This document shows, piece after piece, positions 8,608 to 16,755 of a stretch of DNA of 62,340 nucleotides. Each line of letters starts with the position of its first letter. Position 1 is the stretch's first letter. The stretch spans positions 1 to 62,340 of the forward strand of contig PEAK01000021.1 in assembly GCA_002753515.1 (NCBI GenBank), in the 5' to 3' direction. A program made the position numbers and the translations under genes. The notes beneath the pieces were generated by a model. It searched no databases, was not told the origin of the DNA, and saw only the letters and a list, made by a program, of their open reading frames with translations. The DNA comes from Magnetococcales bacterium (GTDB lineage: Bacteria > Pseudomonadota > Magnetococcia > Magnetococcales > UBA8363).

Positions 8608-9735
8608 TCAACACACGCCTGGTCGGGCAATACGCCGCAACACATCTTCCATCGCCTGAGCCATCCGTTCCACGTCAAAACGTTGCCGGGCGGTTTGCAT
8701 GGCGGCCTGGCGCAAGGTTTCCCCGAGATCATTATCCCGCAACAGACGTTTTAAGGCCATTGCCAGAGCGGCGCTATCCTTGGGAGCCACCAGCAAACCC
8801 GTCACCCCGTCTTGAATGATTTCCGGAATGGAGCCCACGGGTGTGCTGACGATGGGCAGTCCGCATGCCATGGCTTGCATCAAGGCCTGGGGCACCCCTT
8901 CATGACCATAGGAAGGGAGGCAGAACACATCCATGGCCTGCAACCAAGGGACGGGATCGGCTTGATATCCGGCGAAATGAACCCGATCGGCGATTGCCAA
9001 TTCCCTGGCCAAACGGTGCAGATTTTGTTCCCCGGGGCCATCCCCCACCACGAGCAGACGGGGTGTGTGGGTATCACCCTCATTCAGGAGCCCCCGGAAC
9101 GCCTGGAAAAGATACACATGTCCCTTCCAACTGCGCAATGTGGCGACAATTCCAATGATCGGGGCATCGTCAGGTAATTGAAGTTGGCTGCGCGCCTGCA
9201 CACGATCCCCTGGACAAAAGCGCTCCAGATCGATGCCGGTGGGGATGGAGGTCATCTGGCTGGCGGGATAACGATTGACGGTGATCAGTTGCTCGCGTAT
9301 GGCCACACCGGTGGTCACAATATGACGGCTGGCACGGGTATAGAGCCAGCGGGTCGGCCAATTGTCGGGAACGGCTGTGGAGATATGTCGTAAACGGACG
9401 ATGGGTGGCGGTTTGGCCATGGTTTGCGCCGCCAGGGCCACCAGCCAACTGTCGGTGGAACTGTGTGTCACCACCACGTCGGGCCGAAGGGCAACGAGCT
9501 GGGCGCGCATCGCCAACAGCCCGGTGACATTTTTGCGTCCTATGGGGATAAGCGTCACCGGAACCCGATACCGGCCCGCAGCAGCGGCAATGCGTGCTTC
9601 ACCGGGACACAACAGGTGGACACGGTGCCCCCGGTCCATCATGACCTGGCTTTCCGTGAGGACACGGATCTCCTGCCCGCCCCATCCCAGGGAGGACTCG
9701 GTATGCACCATCGAGAGGGGGGCAGCGTTCGTCAT
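8608..9735 (-). CDS. Glycosyltransferase family 4
   Basis: 375 aa with GT-B layout. The start is SLGWGGQEIRVLTES (acceptor-side glycine-rich loop); residues 160-200 read PTGIDLERFCPGD, the usual inter-domain linker. The donor site has GIVATLRSWKGHVYLF and HEGVPQALMQAMACGLP (E-x7-Q instead of E-x7-E, common in this subgroup), then GSIPEIIQDGVTGLLV. It probably elongates the LPS core or O-chain on the inner face of the inner membrane. Its ATG overlaps the msbA stop by four bases (start 9735, msbA ends 9732), so translation is coupled to the lipid exporter, which supports a role in LPS assembly. The exact sugar cannot be inferred. Confidence 0.87.
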   Translation of the reverse strand: MTNAAPLSMVHTESSLGWGGQEIRVLTESQVMMDRGHRVHLLCPGEARIAAAAGRYRVPVTLIPIGRKNVTGLLAMRAQLVALRPDVVVTHSSTDSWLVALAAQTMAKPPPIVRLRHISTAVPDNWPTRWLYTRASRHIVTTGVAIREQLITVNRYPASQMTSIPTGIDLERFCPGDRVQARSQLQLPDDAPIIGIVATLRSWKGHVYLFQAFRGLLNEGDTHTPRLLVVGDGPGEQNLHRLARELAIADRVHFAGYQADPVPWLQAMDVFCLPSYGHEGVPQALMQAMACGLPIVSTPVGSIPEIIQDGVTGLLVAPKDSAALAMALKRLLRDNDLGETLRQAAMQTARQRFDVERMAQAMEDVLRRIARPGVC

Positions 9736-11510
9736 GATGGGGATGGCTGATCAGTTTTTAAAAATTGCAGGGCGTGCAGGCGGGCATACTCGCCATCCTG
9801 TTGCAACAGTTGCGCGTGCGTCCCCTGTTCCACGATCCTCCCCTGACTCAAAACAACGATACGATCCGCATTGCGCACCGTGGACAGGCGATGGGCGATC
9901 ACCAACGTGGTATAGGCTTCGATCAAACGATCGAGGGCGGCCTGTACCGAACGTTCATTTTCCGAATCCAAGGCGCTGGTGGCCTCGTCCAGGATCAGGA
10001 TCGACGCCGGCTTCAACAAGGCGCGGGCAATGGCGATACGCTGCCGCTGGCCTCCGGAGAGCATGACACCGCGATTACCCACCCGGGTATTCAGCCCTTC
10101 GGGCAAGGCCTGGATGAAGTCCCAGGCATTGGCCATACGCGCCACCCGCTCCACCTCGCGATCATCGGCATCCATGCGCCCGTAGGCGATATTGTTGCGG
10201 ATGGTGTCGTTGAACAATTGGCTATCCTGGTTGACGATGGCGATCTGGCCACGCAACCCGTCGAGGGTCATGTCGCGCAAGTCCACCCCGTCGATGCTGA
10301 TCCCACCCGTCTGCACCTCGAACAGACGTGGCAAAAGATTGACCAAGGTGGTTTTGCCACTGCCGCTCTGACCCACCAGCGCCACTTTTTCCCCCCGGCG
10401 CACAACCAGGTTGATGCCGGTCAACACATCCTGATCCGTGTTGTCGTAACGGAAGCCGACATCGCTGTAGCGAATGCAATCCTGGATGGGTGGGGGAACG
10501 ATCGCCCCCTGGCGTTCCAGAATGGCCGCCCGGGTGTCCATCAATTCAAACACCCGCTGCGCCGCCGCCATTCCCCCCTGAAGGTTGTTGTACAACATGG
10601 TGATCCGTTTGAGGGGGCTGTAAGCCATCATCAGGGCGGTCAGGAAGGAGAACAAGGTTCCCGGAGTCGTTTCCCCGCCGACGATGCTCTTGGCCGAGAC
10701 CAGAACCACGGCGCTGATGGCGATACCGGCCACCATGTCCACGGCGGGTTTGGCGATGGAATCGACCCGGGTTGCGCGAATCTGGTTCTCCAGGACATGG
10801 CCGGTAATTTTGGCAAAGGTTTGACTTTCATGCCGCTCCATGGAGAATGTTTTCACCACATGCATGCCAGAGATGGTCTCTTCCAGGTGCGCGGTGACCT
10901 CTTCCATCAGCTCCTGGCGGTTGCGGCTGAGACGGCGCATCATCAACCCAAAACGAAAGATCATGTACCCGACCAGCGGGATACCCATCACTGACACCAG
11001 GGCCAGATCAACCGCCTGGAAAATAACGACGCCAAACAAAAAGATCACCGTGGCGATTTCCCGGATGATATCGGCGATGGTCGTAGAAACCACAGCGCGA
11101 ATCATGTTGATATCGAAGATCAAGCGGGAAATGTAACCGCCGGTGGAGCGGCTGAGGAAATGGGCCAGGTCCAGATGCAGCAACTTGTCGTAGAGTTGCA
11201 TCTGCAAGGTTTGCACGAACCGATGGCCGACAGCGGTGATCAGGAAGGATTGGAAAAAGAAGGCAATGCCGCGCAAGACGAAGAGGACCATGACCAGGAG
11301 GGGGATCCACATGACCAGTTCGGCGTTCCTGCGGATGAACACATCATCCACCAAGGGTTGCACCATATAGGCGATGGCACCCGAACTGGCGGCCATGAAC
11401 AGCATGCAGAACAGGGCAATGGCGAGCTGCCCGTAATAGGGGCGGATCATCCCCCAGAGACGTTTGAGCAACATCATGTCCCGAGAATGTTTCATGAACT
11501 TCGACATCAT
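9732..11510 (-). CDS. msbA: Lipid A export ABC transporter (MsbA-like), fused permease/ATPase
   Basis: About 592 aa if it starts at ATG 11510, after AAGG; 11507, 11495 and 11477 are alternatives, and the open frame reaches 11597. An N-terminal six-helix exporter domain (from LWGMIRPYYGQLAIALF) is followed by the ATPase: GQSGSGKTTLVNLLPRL (Walker A), LSGGQRQRIAIARA (signature), ILILDEATSALD (Walker B) and VIAHRLSTV (H-loop). Length and order match MsbA homodimers that flip lipid A-core across the inner membrane. Its gene lies between the K+ channel gene (upstream) and a GT4 gene (4-bp overlap downstream). Export of another lipid-linked sugar is possible. Confidence 0.88.
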   Translation of the reverse strand: MMSKFMKHSRDMMLLKRLWGMIRPYYGQLAIALFCMLFMAASSGAIAYMVQPLVDDVFIRRNAELVMWIPLLVMVLFVLRGIAFFFQSFLITAVGHRFVQTLQMQLYDKLLHLDLAHFLSRSTGGYISRLIFDINMIRAVVSTTIADIIREIATVIFLFGVVIFQAVDLALVSVMGIPLVGYMIFRFGLMMRRLSRNRQELMEEVTAHLEETISGMHVVKTFSMERHESQTFAKITGHVLENQIRATRVDSIAKPAVDMVAGIAISAVVLVSAKSIVGGETTPGTLFSFLTALMMAYSPLKRITMLYNNLQGGMAAAQRVFELMDTRAAILERQGAIVPPPIQDCIRYSDVGFRYDNTDQDVLTGINLVVRRGEKVALVGQSGSGKTTLVNLLPRLFEVQTGGISIDGVDLRDMTLDGLRGQIAIVNQDSQLFNDTIRNNIAYGRMDADDREVERVARMANAWDFIQALPEGLNTRVGNRGVMLSGGQRQRIAIARALLKPASILILDEATSALDSENERSVQAALDRLIEAYTTLVIAHRLSTVRNADRIVVLSQGRIVEQGTHAQLLQQDGEYARLHALQFLKTDQPSPS

Positions 11511-11593
11511 CCTTGACAAAAAGTACAAACGACACTGAAATGACTGGATACTCTCATTCCAACCCTGTGTTTCTGAGCGACAAAAGAAAGCGG

Positions 11594-12937
11594 TCAACTG
11601 TGATTAAGCGATGGGTAGCGCTCGCGAACCACCGCATCAAGCTGACTGGCGAAATCGGGGTAACTGGCCATAACCCGGGAAAACTCGGCCCGACTGAGTA
11701 CATACAGGTCGCAAAAAGTCAATGCCCGCACCGTGGCCACCCGTTCCACCTGGCGCAACAGGGCGATTTCGCCAAAGAATGAGCCGGCCCGCAGCCGGAC
11801 CAAAGGACGGTTTTGCGCATCCAGGACTTCCACTTCCCCGTGGAAAAGGAAATACATTTCATTGCCCTTGTCCCCGGCCCGGATGATGATTTCCTTGGGG
11901 GTACAGATGGTGGTGGTCAGGCAGCCCACCATGTCCATCAAACATTCGTGGGAGGCGTGTTGGAAAAACGGCACGCTGCGCAGCATGAACAAGTTGACAT
12001 ATTTGTCAATTTCCCGGCGCAACTCCTCAGGCAGTTCCTGAAGGATTTCCGTGGCCATGGTCATCCGATCACGCAAAAAATGATCATAAAAACTGAAAAT
12101 GTCATTTTGTGTCGCCAGGGGTATTTCGTAACGTTGCATGAACTCGGCGAGGGCGGAAAATTTTTCGTGGCGCCGTTGTTTCTGGGCGTTGGCGTTGGCT
12201 ATGGTGGTGGAAACGGTACCGATGATAGTACCGTACATACCGATCCCCACCATCATGACCAAAACGGCATAAATTCGGGCCAGGTCGGTTTGCGGGGTGA
12301 TATCCCCGTAGCCAACGGTCGCAACCGTGACGATCAACCAATAAAACGCCTGGATATAGATGGACAGGGGATCCTTGTTCGCTGTGTCGTTGAGCAGGAT
12401 CCAACCGCAGGCGATGGCGTTCAAAATGACCAACACCCAGAACAACAGCATGAAAACGCGGATTTTTTGATTTGTTTCCAGATAGATGGCATCGACAAGG
12501 GCATTGCCCGTTGTCGAGCGCAGGTTGGCGACGATACTGGGGAAACGCAACATGCGCAGCAGACGCAACATTTGGATCGCATTGACATAATGCGAATCCT
12601 GCGCAAGCCACACCATCAGGATCATGTCCCAGGGAATGGTGGCGATCAAGTCCAGTGTGAACCGTTTTTTCAGGTAATGTTCACGTATGAGGCGGGGATC
12701 GGTGATCAGTTCGTTATTCCTGAGAAAGGGCGTATGGAACATGATCAGGATATCGATCAGGAACAATGCTGTCAGAATGAAATCCAATTCTCGAAACCAG
12801 AATGGCGTTTCTATTTTCAGGGCGATGACGATGGGAACGGAAAAGCCATACCAGGCGATCCCGAGCAACATGATATAACTCCATAATATATTCAATCTCT
12901 TAATTAAAGGTCTGCGTTTTTGCTGCTTCATGGCCAT
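11594..12937 (-). CDS. Voltage-gated-type K+ channel with C-terminal cyclic-nucleotide-binding domain
   Basis: 447 aa. Six transmembrane segments lie between residues 15 and 245. A positively charged S4 (MLRLLRMLRF, 133-142) precedes the pore loop with filter TVATVGYGD (214-222), diagnostic of K+ selectivity. A C-linker leads to a cyclic-nucleotide-binding domain (about 320-440) with FFGEIALLRQVERVATVRA, the phosphate-binding cassette. The family includes bacterial CNG/HCN-like channels that open with cAMP or voltage. ATG 12937 has AGGTG six bases upstream. Its stop lies three bases inside the longest msbA frame, which suggests co-transcription with msbA; why a K+ channel would be co-expressed with LPS export is unclear. 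Confidence 0.9.
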   Translation of the reverse strand: MAMKQQKRRPLIKRLNILWSYIMLLGIAWYGFSVPIVIALKIETPFWFRELDFILTALFLIDILIMFHTPFLRNNELITDPRLIREHYLKKRFTLDLIATIPWDMILMVWLAQDSHYVNAIQMLRLLRMLRFPSIVANLRSTTGNALVDAIYLETNQKIRVFMLLFWVLVILNAIACGWILLNDTANKDPLSIYIQAFYWLIVTVATVGYGDITPQTDLARIYAVLVMMVGIGMYGTIIGTVSTTIANANAQKQRRHEKFSALAEFMQRYEIPLATQNDIFSFYDHFLRDRMTMATEILQELPEELRREIDKYVNLFMLRSVPFFQHASHECLMDMVGCLTTTICTPKEIIIRAGDKGNEMYFLFHGEVEVLDAQNRPLVRLRAGSFFGEIALLRQVERVATVRALTFCDLYVLSRAEFSRVMASYPDFASQLDAVVRERYPSLNHS

Positions 12938-12970
12938 TGGATCACCTGGTCATATTTTTGACGGTTCTAT

Positions 12971-13121
12971 TAAACCGCAGCCATCTTGGAATGTGTAGTT
13001 ATTGTCATCCCCGCGAAAGCGGGGATCCAGGAAACCTACACACCATTCCCTAGCTTTTTGGATTCCCGCTTTCGCGGGAATGACGCTGAAAAACTACATA
13101 TCCCGTACTGGTTGCGGTTTA
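12971..13121. repeat. Dispersed element with terminal inverted repeats, copy 1
   Basis: A 151-bp non-coding unit bounded by TAAACCGCAGCC at the left and GGTTGCGGTTTA at the right, an imperfect terminal inverted repeat. Between them are ATGTGTAGTTATTGTCAT, a CCCCGCGAAAGCGGGG palindrome, a spacer, the palindrome ATTCCCGCTTTCGCGGGAAT and AACTACATATCCCGT. Three more copies lie at 19582-19787, 28781-28978 and 50239-50463. No protein is encoded, so it is MITE-like. It lies between the K+ channel gene and DUF1538. Confidence 0.85.
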
Positions 13122-13177
13122 ATAAAATATTAACAACATATCCCCTTATTGACTATTGGATGCAACTGGATTCCCCG

Positions 13178-13196
13178 GGCATGAATGTTTCATGCC
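13178..13196. promoter_or_regulatory. Perfect hairpin upstream of DUF1538 gene
   Basis: GGCATGAA-TGT-TTCATGCC forms an 8-bp perfect stem with a 3-nt loop, followed by AAAA. It could be an operator, or a weak terminator read in one direction. It lies 150 bases before the DUF1538 start codon. No further evidence supports a function. Confidence 0.3.
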
Positions 13197-13347
13197 AAAA
13201 TGAGTGGTGCGAACCTTGCAGAGCATTGCCAATGGGTTCCCGCAAGCGGAAGTCCCGTGCTTTTCCCCGGGTCACACACACAATCAAGGCAACAGGATTC
13301 ACAGGACGGCGAAAGACCCCGGGATCGCCCCTTGAAAGAAGCGACAC

Positions 13348-15051
13348 ATGCCTCAGGACAACACACCAGCCCCCTCCCCGAATACCGCTCCCGTGACCTC
13401 CAGGCAGGTCAGCTACAACCTGTTGACGCCAAAAATTAAACGTAATATCAGAGGTGAGATCGTACCGCATCGCACCCCGCCCGTCAAACTCACGTTTCAG
13501 GACAAATACCGTCTCCTCAAGAACTACACCCTGGGACGCTTCCTGAAACCATTTCGCGTCATCCTGCCGTTGTCGCTATTTCTCGGATCATCCCAATGGC
13601 TGGTCCTGCAACACCCACCGCATGGAGCCGGCTCCCTGTTGTTGGGATCGCTCATCGTTTCCCTGGGTCTGATGCTTTTGTTGGAGGGGGTGCGAACGGG
13701 GATGATCCCCTTTGGGGAAATCATTGGCCAAGCGTTGCCGCAACAATTCCCCCTGCCCCTGGTCACCACGATCCTCTTTCTCTTCGGCACCGGATTGACC
13801 CTTTTCGAACCCTCCTGGAAGCCGTTGCTCGCCGCCGCCAGTCGGCTACCCGTGGCAACGGCCCCCCATGTCACGTATCTGGCCAACGCCAAAGCGCTCT
13901 GGCTGGAAGGGGTCACCGGCGTCGCCGTGGGTCTGGCCCTGGTTTTTGGAAACCTGCGTGTGATCCATGCCTGGAACTTGAAACCCGTGGTGATCGGATC
14001 GTTGGCACTGGCCCTGGTATTGACCCTTGTCTCCTGGCTCATGCCCAACCAGGAGGGGATCATCGAGTTGGCATGGGGTATCGGCAGGGCCACCTCGGCT
14101 CCGATTGCCGTCTCCCTGATCCTGGCGCTGGGGACCGGGGTGTTCGTATCGGTCACCCACGGCAACCGGGCGGGTTGGGGGTTGGGTTTGATCGGCCTGT
14201 CGGCCCTGTTCGCCACCATCGGCGTCTTGCTCCTGGCCCTGGCCGTCGCCGTCACCACTCCCACGCAATCCATCATCGCCATGGCGCGGGAAACAGTGGC
14301 CAGCACACGGGCAGCGCAGCCCGCCAGTATCGTGGATGCCATGGACTCGGCGTTGCGCGCCACGCTACCCATCGTGTGTTGCCTGGCCATTTTCTACCTG
14401 TTCGTATTGAAAAAAAACATTCGCAACCCCGGCATGCTGCTCTATGGCATGGCGCTCTCCATCCTGGGGCTGGCTGTTTTCAACATTGGCATGGGATTGG
14501 GACTCTCCACCGCAGGCGTCGAAATGGAACTATGGCTTGCCACCCTCTCCCAGCCCTCCGCAATCCTGTCCGCCCCGACCCCCTCGGGATACCTGGCCTG
14601 CATCCTGTTCGCCGTGCCCCTCGCCTTCGGTGCCACCCTGGGTGAGCCCGGCCTGAACATCTTCGGCAGCGCCGTTGAAAGCCTGTCCAACGGCGTCTTG
14701 AAAAAAAAGCGCCTGATCCTGTTGGTCGCCTCGGGGGCGGCGCTTGGAACCGCGATTGGGGTGATCTCCATGCTCTTCGCCCTCCCCTTCGCCTGGATCT
14801 TGCTACCCGCCTGCCTGCTCGCCATGCTCCTGGCCCTTCTCTCCAGCGAGGAACGGGTCGCCCTCGCCTGGGATAGCGGTGGCGTCACGCCGGGTCCCAT
14901 GGCCATCCCGTTGATCCTGTCCGTGGGAGAGGGGCTCGGAGGAGCGCTGAACGGCCCGGGAATCCTCGCCTTGGCCGCCCTGGGATCCATCATCACCTAC
15001 CTTGCACTCGGATTCTGGGATCGCCCCATCCCGGGTGCGACAGGGGAATGA
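13348..15051 (+). CDS. DUF1538 family integral membrane protein
   Basis: 567 aa with a soluble N-terminus of about 70 residues and then some 12-14 hydrophobic segments, arranged as two similar halves. Each half has the family pattern in which a Leu/Gly-rich helix is followed by EGVRTGMIPFGE (first half) or the related FGATLGEPGLNIFG and LSVGEGLGG (second half). DUF1538 proteins are multi-pass transporters of unknown substrate, often encoded beside P-II-like regulators (from memory). Here two such genes follow at once: stop TGA 15049-15051, next ATG 15055. A P-II-gated uptake or efflux system is the obvious reading, but the substrate is unknown. Confidence 0.8.
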   Translation: MPQDNTPAPSPNTAPVTSRQVSYNLLTPKIKRNIRGEIVPHRTPPVKLTFQDKYRLLKNYTLGRFLKPFRVILPLSLFLGSSQWLVLQHPPHGAGSLLLGSLIVSLGLMLLLEGVRTGMIPFGEIIGQALPQQFPLPLVTTILFLFGTGLTLFEPSWKPLLAAASRLPVATAPHVTYLANAKALWLEGVTGVAVGLALVFGNLRVIHAWNLKPVVIGSLALALVLTLVSWLMPNQEGIIELAWGIGRATSAPIAVSLILALGTGVFVSVTHGNRAGWGLGLIGLSALFATIGVLLLALAVAVTTPTQSIIAMARETVASTRAAQPASIVDAMDSALRATLPIVCCLAIFYLFVLKKNIRNPGMLLYGMALSILGLAVFNIGMGLGLSTAGVEMELWLATLSQPSAILSAPTPSGYLACILFAVPLAFGATLGEPGLNIFGSAVESLSNGVLKKKRLILLVASGAALGTAIGVISMLFALPFAWILLPACLLAMLLALLSSEERVALAWDSGGVTPGPMAIPLILSVGEGLGGALNGPGILALAALGSIITYLALGFWDRPIPGATGE

Positions 15052-15054
15052 ACC

Positions 15055-15411
15055 ATGACCCGCACCATGACCATTCTGACCGATGTCAAATTGATCACCT
15101 GTATCGTGCAACGCGGCATGAGCGACATCATCGTCAAGGCGGCCCGCGAAGCCGGGGCACAGGGGGCCACCGTCACCTATGCCAAGGGCAGCGGGGTCCG
15201 GGAACGACTGGGTCTCCTGGGGGTGGCCGTCGAAGTTGACAAGGAGATCATCACCATCGTCGTGTCCAGCCAACAAATGGATGCCGTTTTTGAACATATC
15301 TATCTGGCCGGCCAGTTGGATGTCCCCGGCATGGGGTTCCTGTACGTCACCCCCCTGGAAAAGGCGGCCACCTTCATACCCAATGACGTCCTGGATAAAA
15401 TCAAGCCATAG
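15055..15411 (+). CDS. P-II family signal-transduction protein
   Basis: 118 aa. The beta-alpha-beta start VKLITCIVQRGMSDIIVKAA and the ending GMGFLYVTPLEKAA match the P-II/GlnB trimer fold. The T-loop region reads YAKGSGVRERLGLLGVAVEV: it is short and lacks the Tyr51 used for uridylylation in GlnB, so control is probably by ligand binding only. An alternative start is Met5. It lies 3 bp after the DUF1538 gene and 11 bp before a second P-II-like gene. Gating of the membrane protein, as GlnK does with AmtB, is inference by analogy. Confidence 0.8.
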   Translation: MTRTMTILTDVKLITCIVQRGMSDIIVKAAREAGAQGATVTYAKGSGVRERLGLLGVAVEVDKEIITIVVSSQQMDAVFEHIYLAGQLDVPGMGFLYVTPLEKAATFIPNDVLDKIKP

Positions 15412-15422
15412 ATCCCCAGACC

Positions 15423-15818
15423 ATGCCGCAAACCGAAACCACACCGTCCCATCATCCCCCCGGGAAATGGATCACCTGCATCATCCCGGCGGAACACGGA
15501 CTGGACATCGACCTGATGACCACCTTGAAGAACGGCAAAGGGGTGATCACCACCAGTTCATCCCGATGTCGAGGTTATTCCGGGTGGACGGTGACAAACC
15601 CGCCGGCAAACGCTATGCCCCCGGCCAATCCGGTCAGTGTGGTCACCGTGGTCGTTGCGGAGGATCGGGCCGAGGAAATTTTTCTTTTCCTGACACAACG
15701 CATCACCCATGCCCTGCAAGAGGGCAACGCCATCCTGTTCCAGGGGGTATTGTCCCATCTTTCCCAATATGAACTCCCCGTTGGCATTCCCGGGGAAGGG
15801 CATATCAATACTTTATGA
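15423..15818 (+). CDS. Divergent P-II-like protein
   Basis: 131 aa. WITCIIPAEHGLDIDLMTTL matches the first strand and helix of a P-II-like ferredoxin fold, and SVVTVVVAEDRAEEIFLFL the second strand and helix. In place of the T-loop it has ITTSSSRCRGYSGWTV. About 15 residues of Pro/His-rich leader (TETTPSHHPP) precede the fold. It is the third gene of the DUF1538 group. The pairing of a normal and a divergent P-II suggests that the two may form mixed trimers or sense different ligands (inference). Confidence 0.6.
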   Translation: MPQTETTPSHHPPGKWITCIIPAEHGLDIDLMTTLKNGKGVITTSSSRCRGYSGWTVTNPPANAMPPANPVSVVTVVVAEDRAEEIFLFLTQRITHALQEGNAILFQGVLSHLSQYELPVGIPGEGHINTL

Positions 15819-15919
15819 TAACGAACCAATCCGCTATCATACCCGCTCGTCCGGTCGCAAATTCACCCTTTTTGCCAGGAAACCCATCCCTTCCCTTCCA
15901 TACATCGGCGGATTGAACC

Positions 15920-16753
15920 ATGCGGAAACCCCGTTGGCTGTTTTTTGTGTGCTGTATCGTCATGCCCCTGCATTTTATCGGATCATCGGCATGGGCTGAG
16001 CCCATTCGTGTCGGTGGTACCGGGGCTTTCATGTCCGCCATCAAACAGGTATCGGACATTTACCGCCAACAGCATCCCGATACGACGTTCCAATTTTTCC
16101 ATCCCCCCATGGGGAGCAGCGGTGCCATCAAAGCGGTATCCACCAACAAACTGGATGTCGCCCTGTCCGGCAGACCCCTGAATAAAGAGGAGGCATCACC
16201 TGAACTGCACCAGGAATGGCTTGGCCGTTCCCCGTTCGTCTTCGTTGTCCACAAAGACTTGCCAGTATCCGATGTCAGCCTTACCCAACTGATCGATATG
16301 GTTGCCGGGCGGCAAAAGGTATGGCGGGATGGCTCCCGAATCCGGGTGGTTCTGCGTCCTGTCGCAGATGCGGATACCACACTGATCAAAAGCATTTCCC
16401 CGGCCATGGATGAGGCGATCACAACCGCCCATGCGAATCGCCCGGCAGGCTCGGCTTTGGCGGATACCGATACGGATCTCGCCGATAAGGTTGAAAAAGT
16501 TCCCGGAGGGCTGGGGTCTGTCGCGCAAGCCATTATTTTAGCGGAACAACGCCCCCTCAAGGGATTAATCCTGAATGGGGTGGAACCCAGTGTCACAACA
16601 TTGGACAATGGCGGCTATCCCTACGCCAAGCCCCTCTACACCATTATCCGAGCGGATGCCCCGCCACCCGTTGTTGCGTTCGTTGCTTTCCTCCGTTCCC
16701 CCGAAGGCCGTTCCCTGCTACCAAAACTCGGGATTTCGGTACAGAATCCCTGA
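15920..16753 (+). CDS. PstS-like periplasmic substrate-binding protein
   Basis: 277 aa with a signal peptide of about 26 residues (hydrophobic core [14 protein letters not shown], cleavage after AWA). The mature part begins [20 protein letters not shown] and has [28 protein letters not shown], the anion-binding loops of PstS-type proteins. No ABC permease or ATPase is nearby. Two bases after its stop begins the hybrid kinase gene, so the protein probably presents its ligand (phosphate or another oxyanion) to the kinase's periplasmic domain rather than to a transporter. This role is inference. Confidence 0.75.
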   Translation: MRKPRWLFFVCCIVMPLHFIGSSAWAEPIRVGGTGAFMSAIKQVSDIYRQQHPDTTFQFFHPPMGSSGAIKAVSTNKLDVALSGRPLNKEEASPELHQEWLGRSPFVFVVHKDLPVSDVSLTQLIDMVAGRQKVWRDGSRIRVVLRPVADADTTLIKSISPAMDEAITTAHANRPAGSALADTDTDLADKVEKVPGGLGSVAQAIILAEQRPLKGLILNGVEPSVTTLDNGGYPYAKPLYTIIRADAPPPVVAFVAFLRSPEGRSLLPKLGISVQNP

Positions 16754-16755
16754 TT

